Positions 10,336 through 20,653 of a stretch of DNA of 29,355 nt are shown in pieces; position 1 is the first letter of the stretch, and every line of letters starts with the position of its first letter. The DNA lies in NCBI GenBank assembly GCA_036897095.1, contig JAYMSP010001726.1, positions 1 through 29,355 on the forward strand, written 5' to 3'. The notes below the pieces were generated by a model. That model ran no database searches, was not told where the DNA came from, and saw only the letters and a program-made list of their open reading frames with translations. The position numbers and the translations under genes are program-made. Origin of the DNA: Plantago elongata. Taxonomy: Eukaryota; Streptophyta; Magnoliopsida; Lamiales; Plantaginaceae.

Positions 10336-12050
10336 TCAGTACAATGTGAAACCATCGTCATAAGAGACGTGCCATCCATCCCGACAAGGTGCAGCGTTCT
10401 CATCATGCTCAGCACAACAGCTCCATCTCTTCTTCCAGTTTGCTCTTCCTGTATTAGGCCTGTTATCTTTCTCTTTCCATTTGTACACTATTACTCCTGA
10501 TTCATCAGTCCACTCTCCATCAATTCCTTGGTGAGGCGGGGAAAACGAAAACAGCCCCTTCTCTCCTGCAGGTTAAGATACTTCACATTTTGCAGGAGAA
10601 TGTGATGTCATACTGGAAAGTTCGTACAACATTCATAGCATGAAAAATTGGCATGTACTGAACCAATATCCTCTTAAAAGACTCAAGTGACAGGGACTTA
10701 GTATCAGTCTTTCAGTTACAACTTACAACATTGATAGAACTGGTTTATGCGTTATTACTTATTACACTCGCAGAAAGCAAGCTGAAACAAAGAAAATCAT
10801 ACTCTCATTGCTCCGTCTCGCATATCATCTCTTCTGATAAACGAATAATGGGATTAGTGAAACAGATGGCAAAAACTATGACGGAACCCAAGGTGGCGAC
10901 GAGGAAGTGCACGAGGGAAGATTGGCGGTATAATAATCGAAGTGGCTAGGTGTGAAGATAAAATCAACAGATCTCTAATACGATCACGTACCAATCAGTA
11001 TCTCTAACTCTACTCTAGAACGTAGAACACTGAGTTTAAGAGACTGTCAAGATTTCTAAAGTACGGCAGTGTGAATCAATAAAGCTTCAAAAATTGACAT
11101 TTGGTAAAGGACGCTGTAGACGTGAGCATAAACAAGAGGTATACGATCGAAACTCAGTTAAAATTTAGAAAACAGGGCTAAGAACACTTATAAATTTTCA
11201 CGAAACTCGTTGTTTTAACTTTATACCAATCACCCCTTTTCTATTTGTCATTCATTGATTTATGATGTATAAAATCTAATTCAAAAAAAAAGAAAACTAA
11301 AAGTAACAAGAATAGGCAGATATGAGCTCAACAGGATACATATTACATAGGAATAGTATAAAAGCCTCATTCATTTCCATAACCATATTAGACAATGCAA
11401 GAAAAGTAGAATTGAGTTGTCAACAATTATTTAGGAGGCATAAAAAAGAACGATTCTATAACTGTGTGCAAATATCTACTAGTTTCACTTCTCATCCAAA
11501 AACACTTGTTTGTGCATATATACACAATTTACAAAGGGGCGGAACCAAGAGGGAGCATAAGAGCGTTCGCCCTGTCACACCCTACCCTTAATAAAGTAAT
11601 ATATCATATCGCCCCTGCCAATTTATACACTTTCACAATTTCAGACATCTGAAACTACAAAACACTAGATTGGTCCTGTCATCTTTAACCCTTTGTCCTA
11701 TATCAACTACAGAACTTGGACTGGTCTTTGACACAATTAATAGAAACCATTATGTTTTGTCTAAAGTTTCATCAAACAGAATAACAGCAAGAAGCAGAAA
11801 TGTGGAAAGTATAGAGCTACAAACCAGTAGTGTGGCCATGGAAAGAGCAAGCGTTTGGAGAGTTATCCTTTTCCAGGTAAAGCGTATTGCACCTCAAGCA
11901 TCTCTTCTGAGTATTACCATTGTTCGATATTTGCAATCTCTTATGTGCTTTGAGTGTGATTCTTGAAGATGTTTGATGAAAATTGCTCTGTTTCTTTGGT
12001 TGGGAGAATGGTGATAGGGCACAACCACAACTGGGATTAGCCAAAATCAT
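10336..12050 (-). CDS. Conserved small Cys/His protein with a divergent CHORD-like zinc module, probably plastid-targeted
   Basis: Two exons, 11825-12050 and 10336-10565, join across a 1259-bp intron (donor G|GTTTGT, acceptor TGCAG|GA) to give 151 residues ending DDGFTLY and a TGA. An in-frame TAG lies just upstream of the ATG. Residues 1-49 contain no Asp or Glu and are rich in Ser, Lys and Arg, like an organelle transit peptide. The rest holds C51-x2-C54, NSPNAC68SFH, then KRWSCC (Cys125, Cys126), Cys136 and His141. The NSPxxCxFH...WSCC...C...H order recalls CHORD zinc-binding modules, but the middle is replaced by a Gly/Trp-rich insert (residues 76-116) and the first cysteine pair is differently spaced. 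I do not know a named function. The splice model is strong because both exons carry parts of one Cys/His pattern and frame is kept. CHORD kinship and targeting are inferences. Confidence 0.82.
11533..11590. repeat. Dispersed repeat fragment (GGGGCGGAACC / GCGTTCGCCC type)
   Basis: AAAGGGGCGGAACCAAGAGG followed by GAGCGTTCGCCC closely parallels AAAGGGGAGGACCAAGTAGG followed by GGCGTTCGCTCC at 23397-23440 in this window. This points to two members of one repeat family. This copy is a short remnant inside the intron of the CHORD-like gene. Confidence 0.5.
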
Positions 12051-12080
12051 TCCGATACGCTAACAAGACTTATTTTGCGT

Positions 12081-12137
12081 TGGGCTTTTATGATCGTTTG
12101 CCGTTAACTTAAAGTTGGGCTGGGACAAAGAGGCCCA
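12081..12137 (-). promoter_or_regulatory. Cluster of three site-II-like elements upstream of the CHORD-like gene
   Basis: TGGGCT occurs at 12081-12086 and 12116-12121, and GGCCCA (TGGGCC on the minus strand) at 12132-12137, all 31-87 bp before the start codon. TGGGCC/T site-II boxes bind TCP factors and are typical of housekeeping genes for plastid, mitochondrial or translation proteins. No TATA box is seen, which also fits that class. Confidence 0.55.
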
Positions 12138-12139
12138 CC

Positions 12140-13339
12140 TAGTAACGTTAAAATGATTCCAGCCAAGTCGGCTATTTGTTCAACTTAAATTGTCACGTTT
12201 TAACGAGTTAGAACTTTAAACTATAGTGGAATGATGTTTACTAAATTTATATAATGAAAATTAAAAGAAATTGTATTTGTGAATAGGGAATATCAAATTG
12301 GTCAACTCGAATTCGAACCACCCTTTACCCAATCGGCTCCTCTCCCTTTCATGCCCAATGCGTCCAATAGTGCTATTTCCACCATTGACGGAGCTTTTGA
12401 GCCCCATTCCGCCTCAAACCACCTCTAGCTATCTCGTCTAACTAACCTTCCATCACTTTATTTTTCACTTGATTGTAAAATCTGCCCCTCCCACTTCCAA
12501 ATCGAAAAACACACAATTTTTATGATTTGGTTCTTCCTTGGCATTGCATTTATCCTAAACATGGTGATGCTTACCGGTCTAGTCCAATCCTTGGCCGAAC
12601 ACAACATTCTCTTGTCCTCCATATATCCATGAACGCGCTTACAATTTCCCAACAAAATTATCAACTTGGTTGAGCCTCCATCATCTTCCATCCATCCTTT
12701 AGAAAATGATACTTTCTATAACCGCTCTAAGTTAAAGTGATGGGTTAAACACATGGTAATAATGAATTTATAAGTATTGCTCAATTTGTACAACCTCTAA
12801 ATGAATTTAACACGAATCATCGTTTCCGATTAAAACAAAATGATTGATCGAAACTAGGTTTAATTAAACATATCATGAAACAAAAATTAGTCAAAGCCGT
12901 GATATAATTTTATACTAGTGATATCATATGACATGTGTTAAGTATTCTAATACTCCAAAAAAGAACCTAGCTAATAAATACTAAATGCTGCCTCAGGAGA
13001 GAATCTGTATATTCACTTGCATATCTGAACTAGATTCTGGGTCATATTCCAATAATCCGAGCTTCCCGGTTTGTTCCTATTGCCTATGATCATATGCAAG
13101 AAAACTTACAATGAGCAGACTAGCATCTTATAGTCAATATTTGTCAAGAAGCAGACCAATTTTTTCTGGAAACAACTGATCATTTCTTTTACGTGCCATT
13201 AATTTGATGCTCAATATCCCACATGATATCTAAACACAAACTTACAATTTACATACAATAACACCTATGTAGTCCTCCTCTTGATGACCTGATCCCACAT
13301 TTTTATATATCCGAGTTGAAAACTTGGGTGGTTTTATCT
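12140..13339. other. Intergenic region and WIP-gene 3' flank, no gene recognised
   Basis: The left end is upstream sequence of the CHORD-like gene. The segment 12300-12700 is richer in C than its surroundings but carries no family signature. The right end, about 13200-13339, is probably the 3' UTR of the WIP zinc-finger gene. Confidence 0.5.
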
Positions 13340-15862
13340 TCATAGCATCCTATATGGGTGGTTAACCTGATGATCATGACTAGGAGAACCACCTTGCTCA
13401 ATCTCAGATGTCGATTCATCATCCTCTTCAAAGTCGGCCTGTATCCCATATGCCCCATGACCTCGCCCGAACGCTTTGATATGGTCTTTCAACGACCTCT
13501 TGTGCTTGAAATCTGATCCACATATGCAGTACCTTTTGAAAACAATAAGAAGTTACAAATCATAAAAATTTCATGGTCTGGGACGGAAAGTATAATGGAT
13601 AACTAGATCGATTGCTAGTACTACAAATTAAACTTAGTAGTACCATATCTTGCCACAGTTCTTCTCATGGGTTCTCCAATCACCTTTGACCGCGAAAGGT
13701 TTTGAGCATTTTCGGCAAGTGAAGGGTTTGGAACCATGCTTCCTCTTGTAGTGTGTCTGGAGAGTCCTAAAGTCCTTGAGAGGCCTAGCTCTAGGGTGAT
13801 CAATGTTGTGTTTGCAGCCAGTTGCACAGCAATAGCATGGTAGCCTTAGCATTGCTGTTGGCTGAGTGCCTCTTAAAGATTCTGGCCCTTTTCTATATTG
13901 TGATCCATGCCCCCACATATGCATCTGGAAAAAAATTATTATGAATTTTCAGCCGCGATTTTCTTCAATAATTAACTGCGTATAAACATGTCATATGTTG
14001 AATGAACTAACATAAGTTGTCAATGTATCATTTGGAAAACAGCTAGGAACCAATTTGAAGATCATATACAGTTACATTTACATGATTGAGATTGTATGTT
14101 TCTTTAAAATCGGATTTTAAACACATTGTGCTAAATGAACAACGACTACATAAGCACTTGGTACACACGTTTTTAGTACAAAACAACACTTGGAACTGAT
14201 GACTTATCATAGTTTTAGGACAAAAAACACTCATTGTCACACTATGTTGTAGAAGAAATGCTATATATGAATGCATGATGTTGATTTATTGTCAAATTGA
14301 AGCATTATTTTAGATCCAAGAAAAGGATTAGAAAGTTACAAGCTAGCTAACACAGGTGCCTGCTATTAAATTGTGAAAGAAGTGGGAAAATGAAACTACA
14401 TTCCATATGGACAAAACAGCAGTCTTCAAGTGTACTGTACAACTGCAATAGATCTTGGCAATGTCCAGTATTGTCAGGTATAAATTTCACTGGACCAATG
14501 AAACATTTACCACTTTCTTGGTTCGTCCTAATGAGGAAAAAAGATCGATGTAAACCAAAACCGATAAGCTAGGTAAAAGATAATTTCATGATGTTACTAC
14601 TTACCTTAGATTTCCATTCCAATATCACAAATTCAAGAAGGGCCTAAATCTACCATTCTTGTTACTTGGTTTCAAACTTAATGTACGAGAATAGAAATAG
14701 CTAGTAGTTCGAACAAGTTTGAAATTTTAGATGGGATGTAGCGAAGAAGAAGATAGCACTTGTCATTAGAGTCAAACAAGTGCTCTAATTAAATAAACTT
14801 TATTCATTGAAATTTCATGGATTAGTACTGTTTGAACTGTGATTGAACACGAGGATAAATGATGAGTGAAAAGACTGGCACTTAACATGCGAGAGTTTAC
14901 TGCTAGATCTAACTAAAGTTGAGTCCAGTTTGTTTTTGATCCAGATCGAAAAGACTTAAACACACACTAACAATCACTTCACAAAAGTCTTCTAGATGAT
15001 TACATGATCAAAACTTCGAAATAATTAAGAATCTAACAAGAAAGAAAAGAGAGAACAAACAAACAAAAAGTAAAAATACTTAGAGTATAAATGTTTGATT
15101 TCTTGATATAGTTTTCGAGAAATTTGATCTAAGACTAACAAATTCACAGTTCACCAAAAATTTCATCGAAATCAAACCCGTAACAAAAATTAATTAAAAC
15201 TCTGAGGATTTTAATGTTGAAATAAAATCAAACTGCATTTCAAGAACTGTTGTAATAGCTACAGATTTTCGTCGGTGGGTGGGATATGTATAGAAGAAAA
15301 GCTAGCTGAAAATTTGTGTTTCTTTTTTCTATTTGCATTTTCATTAGGGTTAATGAAACCATGTTTAAAAAGTAATATTGAAAAGAGAAGTATATACCTG
15401 AAGATTATTGTATCTGTTAAAAGTCTTGAAGCAAAGATGGCAAGAGAACTGAGTAGGTCCGCTGAGAATTTGAGCCGGTGACGGAATCCAGTACTGACCG
15501 CCCATATTAAGGCGGTTCAACGGCATCCCGGAAAGTACAACATCATCTTCTTCTTTGTGATCAAGATCCATATGACAATCAGGAGTACTTTTGTTCACTT
15601 GACCTTTCTCATCAACATCATCATCAATGTTAATATTAGTACTAGACATGATAGGGAGGCCTATGTGTAAGGCTACGGTTACGTTATCGGTTCGGTTGGT
15701 GGAGTTTGATGTGTTGTTGTTGTTGTTGAGCTTGTTGAGTAGAGGGAGTGCTTCTCTTGGAGGAGAATTTGGAGGGGATGTGGTGGTGTCAGTGTAGTGG
15801 GAGGAGTGGAGAGGAAGGAAATTGAAGCATTTGGGAGAGATGTTGTAGTAGGGTTCATTCAT
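13340..15862 (-). CDS. WIP: WIP-domain C2H2 zinc-finger transcription factor
   Basis: Three exons, 15398-15862, 13644-13924 and 13340-13532, have GT-AG junctions and join in frame to 312 residues. The N-terminal half is low-complexity (Asn run near 46-50, acidic stretch near 101-107). The family mark [10 protein letters not shown] has its WIP at 125-127. Four fingers follow: C141-x2-C144-x12-H157-x3-H161 (split by intron 1), a second with Cys187/188, Cys192, His213 and His218, a C2HC third (C225, C228, H241, C245), and a fourth (C251, C253, H266, H274). The segment from [20 protein letters not shown] to [10 protein letters not shown] is the near-invariant WIP domain. After it comes an acidic tail FEEDDE. 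WIP proteins are nuclear regulators of organ, vascular or seed-coat development (TT1, NTT and DOT5 belong here). The tail and finger details suggest a WIP3- or DOT5-like member, but the subgroup needs a phylogeny. Intact and probably functional. Confidence 0.95.
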
Positions 15863-15896
15863 GGTTGATTACTTTTTGGTGGTGGTTTGATGATTG

Positions 15897-15912
15897 TGGT
15901 GGTGGTGGTGGT
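15897..15912. repeat. GGT trinucleotide microsatellite in the WIP 5' leader
   Basis: About five uninterrupted GGT units (ACC on the transcribed strand) lie between the TATA box and the ATG, with more broken GGT units toward the ATG. The tract is likely length-variable. Confidence 0.75.
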
Positions 15913-15970
15913 TCTTGGAGCCTAGCTCAGTTAGCTGACATGGTTGTGGTGGCTTTGTGGGTGTTGTCTT

Positions 15971-15980
15971 TATATATATA
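15971..15980 (-). promoter_or_regulatory. TATA box of the WIP zinc-finger gene
   Basis: TATATATATA followed by AAG on the minus strand lies about 110 bp upstream of the ATG at 15862. Transcription would start near 15940, leaving a leader of roughly 80 nt. Confidence 0.65.
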
Positions 15981-15999
15981 GGGGGTAGAACTAGAGAGA

Positions 16000-18470
16000 T
16001 TTTAGCATTATCATTAGTATTATTATCATGTTGACTTGGGTTTGGAAAATTCAAGAAATGGAATTTAATGCTTTCAATCCAAAATGTTGGGGAATGGCTG
16101 TTTAAGTATATCACATTTTGTATGTCAGAGTTTTATGAAGTTTCTTTTTGAAACTATGCAAGATTTTTCTTAGATTTGATTAAAATTGTGAGATTCTTAT
16201 ATGAATTAAGTTATTACAACTTGTAATATATATACAAATTGGAAGGTTTATTAGATGTCATTGGGTAATAGTCATGAATATGAAATTGAGACTTTCACGG
16301 AGTGTCCCAGGATATGCTTTAGAATAAATGAGACTACATACTTCTGTCTTATGGTTTATATAAAGAAAAAAGAAAAATTAGAAGGTTTAATTGTTAAATC
16401 ATACAAGATTTTATGTTAACATATGAGAAAATTATATAAGGACCCCCTAGGCATACGTTAAATATATAAATTCGACCATTGTTAAAACATTACTGACATA
16501 CCCATAACCGTTAGCTCCACAAAATCACCATTTTTGACTAAATTGAAATTTTACAACCTTTAAAATGAAATAGAAAAACATATAATGGATAAAACGAAAA
16601 ATAAATCTGAAAAAAAATTAGAGAAAAATTGTTGTGGAGCTATCAGAGCTTCGCTACTGCAACTATTGCGGTTATCTTTAATGGCGGAGATCTGATAACT
16701 CAATAATTCTAGAGGGATCCTAGTTATCTGAGCAATCCTGCTCTGATCGATCTAGAGCAACAAAGATCCGCCCTGACAGAGCTAAAAGCCCCGCCAAATT
16801 TTTGGAGCTCGCCAATGGCCGGCTATGTACATGTGTTTGTTTTATTTTCAATTTTTTTTTATTACTTGAATTGTCATTTATAAAGACATTCATTTCATGA
16901 ATGAAAAAATTTACATGGTTGCAGCTAAAGATAATAAATTACTCACGATAGGGCTCCAATTGTTAAAGTTTTAACGAAGGTTGGGTTTATGTGTAATTTA
17001 GCATATTATGGAGTTTCTCTACGTAATTTTCACTTTAGATTAATGAACTTAAGGTTATAGCTACTAAAATGGTAAATTATATATAGAGCTCTTAGATTTC
17101 ATTATCACACTCGGTTACCCATTAGATGTCTAAGAATTTGATGTTTGACAATTAAAATTGAGAAAACCATTCTTACCCCTATTCAAATATAAACTCTCAA
17201 ATGGTAATAGATCATCTCAATGATTTTAGTGACAACCAAACAACCAATCGTTCGAACCTCGACTCTTTGGACTTACGCGGTTATTCGTGGACAACTCTCT
17301 GGACAACACGATGGCCCGAATGTACCGACACAAGTCATTTTTCGCGCTATTTGTCTTCACTCGTAGGTGAACCAGACATTCAGTTCGACACTCATACTAA
17401 GATTGCTAGACATGCTTTAACTCTAAATTTTCTATAGATAAATTTCAAAAAATAAAGATGAACCTTGTAGATATGAGTAGTGTCTTCAATCTCTTTAACC
17501 ACTTTAAAATGTAACTTGAAACTTTTGGTGTGTTGTATTTCAAATGCGTGCATGGTTCGATTTGAAGATTGTAATAACATAGCATAGTTACATGTGTACT
17601 GTAGCCTAAGTTATGAGCTAATAACCATACAGAATATCGATTCATATGGTGAATTCATTAGCGATCGACTCGTTACTTATTTAATTTAAAGAAATTGGAA
17701 TATAGTAAATTATCAAAGAATGAGAATTAACAAAATGATATTTAATCATGCGGTCAAGAAGAGAGGTTGTGACAGAGGTAGGCGAGATTGCGAGATAATT
17801 CTTCATCTTTTGCATTAATGTATATTATATACTCCTAGTGCCCTACTAGATAGTTGATAATTCTCAAATGGATAGAAACAAGTCCATGTTTTACTCTTAT
17901 TTGGATATGTATACTTTGAAACCTTTCTTGCAAAAAGACTGGAAGTATCTTTATCATGTCACGGGCCTAGTAAAGTTAATTTGATGATTTAAAACCAAAG
18001 CAAGAACCTATCATTTTGCTCCCACTTTTAATAAGGAAAGTTAATTATTTAAAGATTATAAACTTAAGGAAGGAAAGATTAATACATGTAGAGTTTCATC
18101 TGTATATTTACCCAAGCTTTTTCAGTGAAACAGCAACTCGATCTTACTGAACAGCATTTGCTTTGGACTATGTGTTAATTAGCTGCTTCTTCTATGCACT
18201 ATGCACATTTACCTAGCCAGCTACAAAATATCAAATTGTGAATACATCAACAAATATTTTGTGGTCTATAGTCAAAGTCCATTTTAAAATTAATGCCCTT
18301 TAGAAATTTATGACCACCAAGCTATTTCCAATGATACACAAAAAAATCTGGAGATTAATCCAATGAGGAAGTATAATGGAAGAATTGGAAATTTACGTAT
18401 TGGTAATACGTTTAGTCTAGTGCTAATTCCTAATAACTATTTTCATGTATGGTATTAAATAATATAATAA
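16000..18470. other. Gene-free region
   Basis: Apart from WIP upstream sequence near 16000-16100, nothing here is recognised. The segment 16620-16830 is less AT-rich and has several GGAGCT/AGCTCC words. The segment 17200-17430 is also locally GC-richer and carries an unassignable 78-codon open frame. Both could be remnants of transposable elements. Confidence 0.5.
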
Positions 18471-18485
18471 CTCTCTTATTATTCT

Positions 18486-18575
18486 CTTAAAGTGTTATTA
18501 ACACTTATTATAAAAATATCGTTTCACTTTTACAATTTATTCAACACTTCTTCTCTATTCTATAATAATATAAAA
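18486..18575. repeat. Diverged copy of the left part of the downstream Helitron-like element
   Basis: The run TTAAAGTGT ... CGTTTCAC ... CAACACTTCTTCTCTATTCT resembles 18886-18960, where TTAAAGTGT ... CGTTCAC ... AACACTTCTTCTCTATTCTA appears. This suggests a second, older copy of the same element family lying just upstream. Confidence 0.55.
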
Positions 18576-18668
18576 AGTATAAAGTTTAGGAAATGAGCGA
18601 TTTTTTCATTAGATATGAAAATTTTATTTTTTTATTTATTTAGAGTATGTGAATTTTATTCAATGCAA

Positions 18669-18800
18669 GTGGATTTTTACGTATTGTCTATGGGGTTTTG
18701 TTTAGGGTTTGTGGATTTTCACGTTGTTTGTGAGTCTTTATTTAGGACCTGGGCATTATCACGTTGTCTGTGGGTTTTTATTTAGGGTTTGTGGGTTAAT
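18669..18800. repeat. 40-bp tandem repeat, about 3.3 copies
   Basis: Units begin GTGGATTTT(T/C)ACGT-like and end TTTAGGGTTT or a variant. The shared TTTAGG phrase falls at 18701, 18741 and 18781, exactly 40 bp apart. The copies differ by several substitutions, so the array is not recent. It ends about 55 bp before the presumed left end of the Helitron-like element. Confidence 0.8.
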
Positions 18801-18856
18801 GTGAAAAAAAGTGGAATTTTCATATTTAATGGAAAAACTGCTCTTTCTCTAGACTA

Positions 18857-19676
18857 TCTATATATTAAAGTCTTCAATTGTCATGTTAAAGTGTCATTTC
18901 ACTCGTGAAAGTGTCGTTCACTATTGCACTTTGTTTAACACTTCTTCTCTATTCTACAACAACAAGCTACTAAAAAACGTTATTTCAATTTTCTCTACAC
19001 ACAACCTCACACTACATACAACACACCTTCAGAACTTTTACAGATGCAGTCCAAAATATTTTTTTCTAAAGGAATTGAAAACACTTTAGAGCATGGTGAT
19101 TGGGTTAGTCTAGATGAACGTTATGGTTGTTGATTGGGTTCAGACAAAGAAACCAAACTAGAACTGTTTAGATGATGTCTGGGTTTTGGGTAGTTTTGAA
19201 CTTTTAGTTTTAGGGTGTGTATTGTACACATTAACAAGATTCAAGGCATTTCATGCATATGCAAGTTTTTTTTGCACATAAGTATTTGTATTCCGTCGTT
19301 CTTTTTAAAACATTATATATTTGTATTATAACTATCTCGCACGACTCCTTAAACTACTAAATGACGCAGTCACCTCGCACCTTATAAGAAATAGTAAAAT
19401 GTCTACATTTGCATACAAATTACTCATTTTAAGTTGGTCTAAGCCAACTTAATTACCAACAAATAAACTGAAGAGATTCTTTCACTTATGGGTTGATAAT
19501 ATTCAAAATTCTGCTACTTTCTAAATTAATTTGTGTTCATAAATGTGTAATTTTTTTAATCCAATTAAGCCATTAATGTCTCATCAAATTTAATGTACAA
19601 GTTCGTACATGATCTAAATTCAATTAATTTTATAAAATTTACAGGTACCGCGCTTAGTGCGGTGTATCATTTCTAG
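18857..19676 (+). mobile_element. Non-autonomous Helitron-like element (about 0.8 kb)
   Basis: The right end is diagnostic: a hairpin ACCGC-GCTTAGT-GCGGT (19647-19663), a 9-nt spacer GTATCATTT, then CTAG (19673-19676) followed by T. Helitrons end in a short GC hairpin plus CTRR and insert between A and T. The left end is less certain. TCTATATATTAAAGTC at 18857 follows an A and matches the usual TC start with the TATATTAAA-type phrase of many plant Helitrons. No Rep/helicase coding is present, so the element is non-autonomous. Its body is AT-rich, with no gene fragment I recognise. Confidence 0.65.
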
Positions 19677-19873
19677 TGATGTAATAAAACACATCATACT
19701 GGTGTGATACGACACATTAATACACAATGTGACACAATAAAGTGTTGCGGTATAAAGAATCCAAGTCAGGGGAGTGTAGTCACTTGATTATAATAAAGGG
19801 ATTAATCGATGTTAGAATTTGTATAGGTCCCATATATTTGTGTTGTGCGTTCGATTTCACCCCTATTGTTGAC

Positions 19874-20653
19874 TAAGGATGAGCACCGGTCTAGGTCCGG
19901 ACCGAACCAAGTCCGGACCGATATGGTCAAATCGAATTTTAGACATTTTCTCATCCCGAGACCTGGACCTAAATTAGTTTGGTCCAATCGGTATTGTCCG
20001 GGCCTGAACCGATAATAACCGAATTATTTTTAAAAAAATAGAAAAATAGAAAATTCTAATTCAAGCCGTGCCTCTTTTTCAAATCCGAACAAATCAACTT
20101 CATCTTATTCTGGTTGTTATCAATCTCCATGGATAATGAGATCAGTAAATGGAGATATGAAGAAAGAAGGTGGAGATTTGAAGATGGAGGACGGATCAGA
20201 GGAGTTTCAGGTGGGCGGAGGGGCGGAGAAGTGAAGGTGTGGCAGAGGGGTGGAGCTGTACGTGGAGGGAAGTGGCAGAATCAGTGGTGTAGGGAGGCGT
20301 CGAGATAGGTGGTATAGGGAGGTGTCGGAGTGGGTGGAGGGAGGCGGTCGTCGGTGGTGGAGGGAGGCAGGTGGTGGAGAATCGAGTCTTGATTCTTGAT
20401 TTCTTCAAGGTGACTGCTGATGTGAATGTGATTTAATTGGGGCTAGGGTTTTGGAGGAAAACATATATATATTGGTTAAATTCGGTCTGCTAGGTCCAAC
20501 ACGCAGTTTTTCAGTATTTGATCTGGACCGAACCGAGGATCGAGATTTTAAAATAGTGAGGCCTGGGGACCGGAACGAATAGGTATAGGGCTGACCCGAG
20601 GACCGATTTTTCGGTTCGGTATTTCAGTTAGGTCTCATTTCTGCCCAGCCCTA
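19874..20653. mobile_element. Terminal-inverted-repeat element, hAT-like ends, non-autonomous
   Basis: The left end TAAGGATGAGCA (19874) and the reverse complement of the right end TAGGGCTGGGCA (ending 20653) match at 9 of 12 positions and resemble hAT termini. The left subterminal region has repeated GGTCCGGACC-type palindromes (19895-19922). The right side has GGACCGAACC, CCGGAACG and ACCGATTTTTCGGT in mirrored arrangement. The interior (20140-20370) is a G-rich block with many GGAGGG and GGTGG words and no transposase. Flanking 8-bp sequences (TTGTTGAC and TCCGTCGC) do not form a good target duplication, so the boundaries or superfamily may be wrong. Confidence 0.5.

Noticed and set aside
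11817-11824. Reading the first exon of the CHORD-like gene through to its TAG as a 77-residue protein
   Set aside because: The stop lies just past a good GT donor, and the downstream exon completes the Cys/His pattern in frame.
12458-12691. 77-codon minus-strand open frame
   Set aside because: No domain, targeting signal or splice partner was found, and the codon usage looks random.
15869-16114. 81-codon minus-strand open frame upstream of the WIP gene
   Set aside because: It spans the TATA box and the GGT microsatellite of the WIP leader, and no separate promoter or motif supports it.
18701-18795. TTTAGGGTTT phrases resembling plant telomere repeats
   Set aside because: The phrases recur every 40 bp as part of a longer unit and are not contiguous TTTAGGG units, so this is not interstitial telomere sequence.
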